Of a DNA stretch of 6,627 bases, positions 1 to 5,578 are shown piece by piece. The notes under the pieces are model-generated. The model searched no databases, had not been told where the DNA came from, and saw only the letters and a list, made by a program, of their open reading frames with translations. The stretch is taken from contig JAEZQN010000065.1 in assembly GCA_023441145.1 (NCBI GenBank), forward strand, positions 1-6,627. The letters are read 5' to 3'. The position numbers and the translations under genes are program-made. Position 1 is the stretch's first letter; each line of letters starts with the position of its first letter. The stretch comes from Bacillota bacterium (GTDB lineage Bacteria > Bacillota > Clostridia > Lachnospirales > Lachnospiraceae).

Positions 1-488
1 TTATTAGGTAAACCTTTGTCTTCACAGAAGCTACTACCATTAATATGACACCATTCATACTCTCCACTTTTGTTTAAAAAACGAAACTCATAGGAAAAGC
101 TACTTTTCCCAATATGTAACGAAGTGCAAAACTCTTTAAACACAGACTGGTCTGCTGTATGTACATAAGGTAGTTCCACTAACGCTTCTGTATAGTTATA
201 GACAATAGGATTTCGCCCAAATACACTTTTATAGCGTTCTGAATGATTCATAATGTCAGTTTGAATATCATACTCGAAAATCATATCATTGGTTAGTTCA
301 ATGAATTTCTTGTATTTCTCTTCTCGGCTAATAAAGGATTGGTTTTCTTTTATCGCTTTCCTAAGCTTAGCATCTAATACGAAAGCTATAACAACTAAAA
401 GACATATGACAAAAAGAGCCAGTACCAATAAAGGTTGACTACTTATTAACCAAACATTCGCCTTAATGAAGAATACTCTAATCCCCAT
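1..488 (-). CDS. Membrane-anchored PAS-domain signalling protein, N-terminal part (runs off left edge)
   Basis: The reading frame is open from an ATG at 488-486 to the window edge, 162 codons. Residues 1-13 (MGIRVFFIKANVW) are short and cationic. They are followed by one hydrophobic membrane segment at about residues 16-36, a charged helical linker, and a PAS domain of the PAS_3 type from about residue 54. Visible PAS features are MIFEYDIQTD, a YKSVFG motif, and SFSYEFRFLNKSGEYEWCHI near the edge. PAS domains sense small ligands or redox state, or mediate dimerisation. The output domain (GGDEF, EAL, histidine kinase or other) lies outside the window, so the final activity is unknown. The start is moderately supported: GGGAG lies 3 nt and GAGGTG 11 nt upstream, neither ideal. 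Such proteins often carry an extracellular sensor before the membrane helix; here stops lie just upstream in this frame, so a sensor is absent or lost. Confidence 0.75.
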   Translation of the reverse strand, partial: MGIRVFFIKANVWLISSQPLLVLALFVICLLVVIAFVLDAKLRKAIKENQSFISREEKYKKFIELTNDMIFEYDIQTDIMNHSERYKSVFGRNPIVYNYTEALVELPYVHTADQSVFKEFCTSLHIGKSSFSYEFRFLNKSGEYEWCHINGSSFCEDKGLPN

Positions 489-554
489 ATACTCCCAAAC
501 ACCTCAACAACAAACCTCTATCACTATGATACATCTATTTTATCGTCAAATAAC

Positions 555-587
555 GAAAAATACAGTAGTCTTTCTCCAGGACGACTA
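555..587 (-). terminator. Possible weak terminator after the DUF554 gene
   Basis: Just after the stop codon at 593-591 the minus strand can pair TAGTC (587-583) with GACTA (570-566), followed by TGTATTTTTC. The stem is only 5 bp with a 12 nt loop, so this is a weak candidate. The rest of the 489-590 gap shows no convincing promoter: a TTGACG is present, but no good -10 sits at the right distance. Confidence 0.3.
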
Positions 588-590
588 TGA

Positions 591-1301
591 TTATCCACTA
601 GAAATACAGAGGAACAGATACGTCAGTCCTGGCGTAAAGAACAATGCTGGTAAATAGTTAGCTATTTTTAATTTTGTAGCTCCTACCAGGTTTAAGCCTA
701 AGCCCAGTATTAATAGAGAACCCACACAAGTCAAGTCCCCAATAGCCACCTCACTTAGAATTGGTTGCAATAAGCCAGCAAAAAGAACAATGGCTCCTTG
801 AAATAGCAAAACAAAAACAGAAGAAAATAATACTCCTACACCTAGGCTTGCAGATAGCATAATGGATGAGATAGCATCTAACACAGATTTGGTAAATAGC
901 ATCTCGTTGTCACCCGATAGCCCTGCATTAAGAGAACCCACAATAGTCATTGCTCCAACACAAAACAATAAGCTAGCGGTAACAAACCCCTCAGCTATAG
1001 TTTTTTTATGTACCTTACTTTTGTCGCCAAAACTTGCCTTCTTCTCCACCCATTCCGCTAGATGGTTCAATCTTTTATCTATATCAATCCAGGTACCTAA
1101 TACTGTACCTAAAACCATAGCAATAATTACAACAATCGTATTGTTTCCTTTTAGAGTACCAGAGATTCCTATGTATAACGTGCATAGACCTATCCCTAAC
1201 ATAGTTGCATCCGTAATTTTTCTAGGAATACCTATATTCAAGATTAATCCTATACAACTGCCTACCAGTACCGCTACTGTATTTACTAATACGCCAACCA
1301 T
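591..1301 (-). CDS. DUF554 family integral membrane protein
   Basis: A complete 236-residue protein matching the DUF554 family (relatives are E. coli YqgA and B. subtilis YdfK), a conserved inner-membrane family often described as possible transporters; its substrate is not established. Visible support: a glycine-rich hydrophobic N-terminus (residues 1-23), further hydrophobic segments at about 33-50, 55-74, 103-128, 140-180 and 192-235, and a conserved central block at 104-128 (EGFVTASLLFCVGAMTIVGS, then LNAGL) followed by LFTKSVLDAISSIMLSASLG at 135-154. A hydrophilic loop at about 75-101 (DIDKRLNHLAEWVEKK and onward) is the main soluble part. The ATG at 1301 is preceded by a perfect AAGGAGG (1313-1307) with 5 nt spacing, so the start is secure. 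It has its own promoter and is bounded upstream by a terminator, so it is probably transcribed alone. No lesions seen. Confidence 0.93.
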   Translation of the reverse strand: MVGVLVNTVAVLVGSCIGLILNIGIPRKITDATMLGIGLCTLYIGISGTLKGNNTIVVIIAMVLGTVLGTWIDIDKRLNHLAEWVEKKASFGDKSKVHKKTIAEGFVTASLLFCVGAMTIVGSLNAGLSGDNEMLFTKSVLDAISSIMLSASLGVGVLFSSVFVLLFQGAIVLFAGLLQPILSEVAIGDLTCVGSLLILGLGLNLVGATKLKIANYLPALFFTPGLTYLFLCISSG

Positions 1302-1306
1302 ACTGT

Positions 1307-1313
1307 CCTCCTT
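1307..1313 (-). promoter_or_regulatory. Strong Shine-Dalgarno site of the DUF554 gene
   Basis: AAGGAGG on the minus strand, 5 nt before the ATG at 1301. It is a full complement to the 16S rRNA tail and fixes the start codon. Confidence 0.85.
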
Positions 1314-1344
1314 AGTTGTCTTATACCAAATTTACATAAAGCTT

Positions 1345-1373
1345 ATTATAGCACAAATGCAATTTTTGCTCAA
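1345..1373 (-). promoter_or_regulatory. Sigma-A-type promoter of the DUF554 gene
   Basis: The minus strand carries TTGAGC (1373-1368), a 17 nt spacer, and a perfect TATAAT (1350-1345). Transcription would start near 1338 and give a 5' leader of about 37 nt. No riboswitch-sized leader or obvious operator is present. The -35 box lies just downstream of the preceding terminator hairpin, so the gene is insulated from read-through. Confidence 0.75.
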
Positions 1374-1375
1374 GC

Positions 1376-1414
1376 AATTAAAAGGGAGGCACATCCCTTT
1401 CACGCGCCTCCCTT
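1376..1414 (-). terminator. Rho-independent terminator of the 97/273-residue gene pair
   Basis: The arms AAGGGAGGC (1382-1390) and GCCTCCCTT (1406-1414) form a perfect 9 bp GC-rich stem with a 15 nt loop. On the minus strand the stem is followed by TTAATT; together with the last stem bases this makes a short T-rich tail. It begins 18 nt after the stop codon of the upstream gene. The T-tract is modest, so termination may not be complete. Confidence 0.8.
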
Positions 1415-1431
1415 ACTTCATCTATGTTGTA

Positions 1432-2253
1432 TTACAAATCAGTTGTTTCCTCAGTACAATTTTTACATCCAGTATCTTCAATAAAATCATTGGTTTCTGT
1501 CACTGTATCTCCAGCTAGGAGGCCAAAATCAGTGGTTGAAGCACTTACTACTGCAGTTACCGAGTAAGATAATGGTATCCTCACTCGCATATTTTGCCTT
1601 ACATAAAACTTACATTTTTGTGAGGAACCTGAACAAGGAATTGTACTCACTATAGGGCTTCCACAACTATAAGTGGTAACACATCCATGTCTTACAATTG
1701 GTGTAATTTCAACTGGTGTACATACCTCTATTCTTCTATAAATAACAGTATCTCGGCCTATCATTTCATCAACAACAGGACCTCCTATCTTAAGAGTATT
1801 TAAGAGTTGACTCCCACCTTTTACTAATAAATCAATTGGACCTATGCCAACGGCATTAGCAAGTTCAAAGGCAAAAGTAAATACTGTAGGTTTTAACTTT
1901 GACAAGGAAGTAGGCTTAAATAAAACCTTTAATCCATAACTGCCATTATCATTTCTATCGTCTACAATACTCAACTCTCCATTATGATATACATTACCAT
2001 TCAACGTCATAGTAGGGTTTATAATGTCTTCTATTGTTATGGAAGGGCTGATAGAAAGAAGGAAATAACTTAAATCTTTAAGCCCCGCACTTTCTTTTCC
2101 TTTTGCTGTTACATTATAAACAAATTTTTGATTAATTCCTTCTGGAGGATCTAATATAGACTTCTCGGTGTCTAGTTCAAATTCAAATGGCAAATTAGAA
2201 CCTTCTACCAACGAATAGTCTGCTCGATTATTGAAAAGTTGCAATGCACTCAT
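1432..2253 (-). CDS. Conserved hypothetical protein, possible spore-coat or surface protein (273 aa)
   Basis: I do not recognise this family with confidence. The frame is open from 2262, but I prefer the ATG at 2253: AAGGA (2267-2263) sits 9 nt before it and touches the ATG at 2262 directly. No signal peptide or membrane segment is seen. Residues 35-145 form a beta-rich domain with KDLSYFLLSI (59-68), similar in style to secreted or coat proteins with a DLSHF-type motif. The C-terminal part (about 173-240) has cysteines at 178, 191, 197, 207 and 214 and the motif F-x3-Q-x3-V-x-I-P (216-227), also found in the small protein encoded just upstream. The end is acidic and has a CxxC at 263-266. 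The ATG at 2262 would overlap the upstream stop by 4 nt, so the two genes are surely co-transcribed and probably translationally coupled. A spore-coat role is inference only. Confidence 0.7.
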   Translation of the reverse strand: MSALQLFNNRADYSLVEGSNLPFEFELDTEKSILDPPEGINQKFVYNVTAKGKESAGLKDLSYFLLSISPSITIEDIINPTMTLNGNVYHNGELSIVDDRNDNGSYGLKVLFKPTSLSKLKPTVFTFAFELANAVGIGPIDLLVKGGSQLLNTLKIGGPVVDEMIGRDTVIYRRIEVCTPVEITPIVRHGCVTTYSCGSPIVSTIPCSGSSQKCKFYVRQNMRVRIPLSYSVTAVVSASTTDFGLLAGDTVTETNDFIEDTGCKNCTEETTDL

Positions 2254-2258
2254 TCTAT

Positions 2259-2552
2259 TCATTCCTTAACTATATCATTATTATTGGACAAATAATTGGG
2301 ACACTCTATCTCAACATCTATATCAAATGGTATTTCAACACAAATCAGTTGATACATAACAAACGTACCATCTCTTCTTCGGCATACTCTTCTTCTCACA
2401 GGATAGGATTTTACTCTTCCAAACTCAATCTGTGGATCAAGATCAAGCCCATATGCGATATCCAATGGAATAGATACAGACACATCGCAAGTTGTGTCCT
2501 TCTTTTGATGGTCCCTTCTCTGTATATTCACCTTCATCATCCCATTTCTCAT
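2259..2552 (-). CDS. Small conserved hypothetical protein sharing a module with the 273-aa protein (97 aa)
   Basis: A 97-residue basic-then-acidic protein of unknown function. It contains VSIPLDI at 26-32, a basic stretch PVRRRVCRRR at 51-60, then FVMYQLICVEIPFDIDVEIE at 64-83; cysteines are at 22, 57, 71 and 84. The F-x3-Q-x3-V-x-I-P motif and the preceding VxxPxxI element occur at nearly the same spacing in the C-terminal part of the following protein, so the two look homologous. No signal peptide or membrane helix is seen. It resembles small clostridial proteins with a Q-x-I-C-V-E-I-P signature, some of them linked to spores, but I recall this only in general terms. The start is uncertain: the ATG at 2552 has no clear ribosome binding site, and ATGs at 2540 and 2537 are alternatives. 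Confidence 0.65.
   Translation of the reverse strand: MRNGMMKVNIQRRDHQKKDTTCDVSVSIPLDIAYGLDLDPQIEFGRVKSYPVRRRVCRRRDGTFVMYQLICVEIPFDIDVEIECPNYLSNNNDIVKE
2263..2267 (-). promoter_or_regulatory. Shine-Dalgarno AAGGA deciding the start of the 273-aa protein
   Basis: AAGGA on the minus strand lies inside the last codons of the upstream gene. It has zero spacing to the ATG at 2262 but 9 nt to the ATG at 2253, which favours the shorter product. Confidence 0.6.
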
Positions 2553-2561
2553 TAGTTAGTA

Positions 2562-2590
2562 TAAGATATGACACAAATCTCTATATTGTG
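2562..2590 (-). promoter_or_regulatory. Tentative mother-cell sigma (SigE/SigK-like) promoter before the gene pair
   Basis: The minus strand reads CATATCTTA at 2570-2562, fitting the SigK -10 pattern CATAnnnTA and partly the SigE pattern. Upstream are AC and AATA elements at roughly plausible spacing. Initiation would fall near 2555, almost at the ATG at 2552, so translation would more likely begin at 2540 or 2537. TATACT nearby (2561-2556) could instead be a SigA -10, but no good -35 accompanies it. The assignment is weak. Confidence 0.22.
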
Positions 2591-2621
2591 CACTTTTTTA
2601 TATATAAATACAATTATGTCG

Positions 2622-2675
2622 AAAAAATAAGACCTTTGCTCCTCCCCTAACGCTCTGGGCTTTGGAACAAAGGTC
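2622..2675 (-). terminator. Strong terminator after the surface-protein pseudogene
   Basis: On the minus strand GACCTTTG (2675-2668) pairs perfectly with CAAAGGTC (2638-2631). Inner TCC/GGA and CCC/GGG pairs can extend the hairpin, and it is followed by TTATTTTTTC, a good U-tract. It starts about 20 nt after the stop at 2697. The other strand has no T-run after the stem, so it acts on the minus-strand transcript and separates the broken gene from the 97/273-residue unit. Confidence 0.85.
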
Positions 2676-2696
2676 CTACTGTATCCTTACAAATGT

Positions 2697-3419
2697 TTAT
2701 TTCGCTTTGGTCTTTATCGTAAAGGCCTTATAACCACTCCTTACGATGCTTCCCTTCTCTTTTCTGTATGCTACGATAGCGTAGGTATAATTCTTGTTTT
2801 TTGCTAATCCTTTACTGTTCCAGCTAATGGTTGCTCCATTGGCGATTGTCTTAATCCTCTTATAGTTAGAATTCCCTGTTTTATAATAGATGTAATATCC
2901 TGATGCACCAGCTACCTTATTCCACTTCAAAGCTACGCTATTCTTGCTGGCGGTAGCCTTAACTACTTTTGGTATAGAAAGAGCTGGCATACCTTTGACT
3001 CCTGTTTTATTGTAAGCACTTCTTACAATGGATTTACCTACCTTTCGATAAGCAACTACGGTATATGTATAGGTTTTTCCACAAACAAGCTTGGTGTGCT
3101 GATAGGAAAGGGTATTTCCTTTAGTTATTGTCGATATTCGTTTCCATGTAGTACCGGACTTCACATATACATAGTATCCATTTGCACCAGAGACCTTATT
3201 CCAGCTAATCTTGATTGAAGAATATCCGGAAGAAGCTGCCTTAACAGAAGGAGTAGCCACTACTGGCTTTGCTTTTACAGAGTAATTGTTTATATTCTCG
3301 TTGCCAATAGAATTTACTCCTTGTACCTTATATTCATAGATGGTCCCTGTAATTAATTTCTTATCGGTATAGCTATTTCCTGTTATCTCGGCTATTTTAT
3401 TCCATTTGCTTCCTGATTT
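2697..3419 (-). pseudogene. Pseudogene piece 5: fibronectin-III-like C-terminal domains
   Basis: The frame opens at KSGSKWNKIAEITGNSY (3419), which matches the middle of the complete domains (VKSGTTWKRISTITKGNT), so the first domain lacks its N-terminal half. Two complete domains follow at about 3260-2982 and 2981-2700, each with an ISWNKVSGANGYYVY-type start and a YTYTVVAY-type strand. These Lys-rich FN3-like domains are common at the C-terminus of clostridial surface proteins. The stop TAA at 2699-2697 is the original end and is followed by the terminator. A GTG at 3260 would allow a short reading frame, but it lies mid-domain and is not a real start. Confidence 0.75.
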
Positions 3420-4439
3420 TTACAGTGTATACAGGTTCCCGTACGGCTACCATCCGGGTTATTTGTATAAACATTTGTATAAACATACTCATGTGCTATT
3501 TTAGAAATGCTTTCTGTTTTACTATTCTGATAATCCTTACCATTAAAAGAACAGGTTGCTGTATACACGATAGTACCAGGTACTGTACAAGTTGCTGCGG
3601 TGGTCGTTGATGTCACATTGCAGGAGACTTTTTCAATTTTACTACAATTCGCACAGGTAAACTCAGCTGTGCAGGTGTTATTATCTCCCCACTTAAAGCT
3701 TGGTTCTCCATAGGAATGACCCGTCGCAATTACTGTTTTTATGTTTCTGGTAATGGAATATAACTGATCCCCTATGTTATGGCTTGCAGTATAATCAGAA
3801 CTTCCAGCCCCTTCACAAGGTGGTGTAATTATTTTCTTAGACACGTTACAGTCCATGGTCTGAGATCCATTACATGTCGTACAGTAACCACTTACTCTAC
3901 AGGTTACATTACCGTTGGCGTCAACTTCCCATACATAGTCTAGCTGTTTAAAAGTATGACCTTCAGCCTTTATGGTATCTATATTAGTATCTGTATAATT
4001 CTCTCCACTTACAACACAGGTTGCTGTATAACTCGCAGTACCCTCATTTTCACAAGTAGCCTCCGTTATACTATCCCTTACCACCTTACATTCTACTGTC
4101 TTTGTAGCGCTATCGCCTCTAGCACAGGTATAGGTTGCGATACAGCTTCTACTAACATCCTCATGATATCCCCATGTAAACGTATCAGTATACGTCTGAC
4201 CATCCACTGTACAGGTCGCTACATAGGTTGCTGTTCCTGCTTTCGTATTGGTTGCACTAGATGTTCTAGTAACGGTACAAGCTACAGGTTCTGAGGCATT
4301 ACAAATCTTACAATAATGGGAGGCCAATCAGGTATAAGTATAATCCTCCTTTGTCCACGCAAATACCGGAACATCATAATCATGCTCAGTGGCTGTCTCA
4401 GTACTTCCTTCCTCTAAAACACCCTTGCACCTACCACAA
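3419..4439 (-). pseudogene. Pseudogene piece 4: Cys-bearing repeats 3 to 7
   Basis: Begins at SCGRCKGVLEEGSTETATEH in the third frame, right after the lost transglutaminase core, and runs to CIHCK at about 3420. It holds repeat 3 (4181-4384), repeat 4 (3965-4180), repeat 5 (3722-3961), repeat 6 (3497-3721) and a partial repeat 7 (3419-3496). An in-frame TGA at 4330-4328 interrupts repeat 3 where other repeats have a conserved cysteine. Beyond the junction this frame gives only a short non-homologous tail ending at 3392. A TTG at 4327 could be called as a start, but it has no ribosome binding site. Confidence 0.75.
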
Positions 4440-4853
4440 GAAGAAGTGCTCCAAAAGGAGTCATCTCGATAAAGTCAGGGTTAGACTCCCCATTTTGCAT
4501 CTTAGCAAGACTTGACATATCAAAGTTGGCTTTATTAGCTAAATAGTCATGAAGAACAAGGGCTTTTTGCAAATCAGTCATTTGAGAATCAAGCTTTAAC
4601 AATGCTTCGTCACGAATTTGAAGTAAGTAAGGACCATAATAATATACGTAGGCACTAAAAGCCTGCTCTATTCCAACTACAATCTGATCCATGTACGCTG
4701 CCGGTATAGTGGCATTCTCATTATAACCAACCAGCTCTTTTATAGCTCCCATAGGGTTTGATTCAGTGTTTTTAGACGTCCAATATTCAACTGTTACACC
4801 ATAGTACTGAGCATAGTCCTATAGAACTGACATAACGAAGCCCAATCTGCATA
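4440..4853 (-). pseudogene. Pseudogene piece 3: truncated transglutaminase-like domain
   Basis: After repeat 2 the protein reads LYADWASLCQFY, shifts frame near 4820, and continues DYAQYYGVTVEYWTSKN in a second frame. The region TDLQKALVLHDYLANKANFD followed by FIEMTPFGALL is the typical approach to the catalytic core of a bacterial transglutaminase-like (Transglut_core) domain. The next expected parts, a Gly-Val-Cys-Gln-Gly-Tyr-type cysteine motif and then His and Asp motifs, are missing: the frame runs into a stop at 4416-4414 and repeat sequence appears in the third frame. The domain is catalytically dead. The family assignment rests on the helix and FGALL context, so it is likely but not certain. 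Confidence 0.65.
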
Positions 4854-5578
4854 AAGCTGTTTTGTTGTAGCATCATATACATCCGAATATTCCTGTCCGT
4901 AGAATGTACAAATACCTGTATAAATCATACAGCCTTCTTGATTCTGTACCATAGTGACACTACGCTCAATTACTTTTTCTCCTTAGCACTTATCACATGT
5001 AAACTTTGCTGTACAAGTAAAATCTCCATCTGTAGTACGTGTCCAAGTAAATGTTGGAGCACCGTATTCATGATCTATTTGATTCAAAACTCTTCTATTG
5101 GTTACATAGGTTTGATCATTATAGACACATTCAGCTGTATAAAGTGTATATCCATCTACATCACAGCTAGCATCTACCGTCTCACTTGTAACAGTACAGG
5201 CCTTGTTAGTTGTTGAACCATCCTCCAAAGTAAAGGTAGCTGTACATCCCGTATTGTCACTTGTCCACTCAAAAGTTGGATTGCTATAGCTTCCAATTGC
5301 ACTGGCAGTAGTAGCAACGCTAAGTTCACTACTTCTTGCATTATCAGAAGATAAAGAAGCACTTTTGTTTGCAGATTTTTTCTTTAAAGTAGAAGTATCT
5401 GTCTCAGAGTTTGTGTCTTCCTTTAGCTGGTTATCAGAGGTAGTCTCACCCTCCTTTAAAACTCCCTCAGTGGTTGCTGTATCAAACTCTCCAACTCCTT
5501 CTATCTTATCTAATTCGTTTAGTCCATTTTCATAAGTCTGACTCATCTTGACCTTCATAGCAGTTGCAATTCCTATGC
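4854..5578 (-). pseudogene. Pseudogene piece 2: linker and Cys-bearing repeats 1 and 2
   Basis: Continues from piece 1 in another frame. Adding one A near 5576 turns the broken join into NAIGIATAMKVKMSQ, a smooth continuation. A Ser/Thr/Lys/Glu-rich linker precedes repeat 1 (5073-5297) and repeat 2 (4854-5072). Repeat 2 contains the in-frame TAA at 4985-4983 directly after FTCDKC, and the same frame resumes with GEKVIERSVTM and CTFYGQEYSDVYDATTK. A stretch from the ATG at 5558 could be read as a separate small gene, but no ribosome binding site supports it. Confidence 0.75.

Larger units (their letters stand above)
3419..5297 (-). repeat. Cys-bearing protein repeats of about 75 residues (two, then four and a half after the transglutaminase remnant)
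   Basis: Repeats lie at 5073-5297, 4854-5072, 4181-4384, 3965-4180, 3722-3961, 3497-3721 and 3419-3496 (partial), with the transglutaminase remnant between the second and third. The consensus read by eye is H-x-Y-x2-P-x-F-x-W, then C-T-A-x-F-T-C-x2-C, then C-x-V-T, then A-T-C-x3-G-x3-Y-T-A-x-C-x-F-x-G-x2-Y. The best preserved copy is repeat 6 (CTAEFTCANC and ATCTVPGTIVYTATCSFNG). The copies differ clearly at the DNA level, so this is an old protein repeat. The many cysteine pairs suggest metal binding or disulfides outside the cell, which is inferred. The family name is not known to me. Confidence 0.75.

Noticed and set aside
466..657. Plus-strand open frame of 63 codons across the gap between the PAS and DUF554 genes
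   Set aside because: It overlaps the ends of both real genes, has no supporting ribosome binding site and low-complexity Thr/Gln composition.
862..1518. A plus-strand open frame of 218 codons opposite the DUF554 gene
   Set aside because: It is the antisense shadow of a clear membrane protein, crosses that gene's promoter and the terminator hairpin, and shows no domain or ribosome binding site.
2244..2555. Plus-strand open frame of 103 codons opposite the 97-residue protein
   Set aside because: It mirrors the minus-strand gene almost exactly and has no ribosome binding site or recognisable motif.
2631..2675. Inverted repeat GACCTTTG/CAAAGGTC as an insertion-sequence end or attachment site
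   Set aside because: No transposase, partner repeat or target duplication is seen; position after a stop codon and the U-tract fit a terminator.
3417..3421. Programmed frameshift at the run of five A
   Set aside because: A slip there would join the repeat to a half FN3 domain, which is not a sensible product, and several unrelated lesions occur in the same gene.
4983..4985. Stop codon readthrough or recoding at TAA in repeat 2
   Set aside because: No recoding signal is apparent and the downstream frame is broken again within about 165 bases, so ordinary nonsense mutation is simpler.
3419..5297. CRISPR-like or DNA-level tandem array in the cysteine repeat region
   Set aside because: The periodicity exists only in the protein; the DNA units are divergent and about 210-240 bases long with no constant repeat.
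3425..5362. Short open frames on the plus strand at 3425-3610, 3956-4294 and 4938-5216, and a minus-strand out-of-frame one at 5174-5362
   Set aside because: They lie within or opposite the repeat-coding pseudogene and are cysteine/isoleucine-rich or leucine-rich shadows of it.
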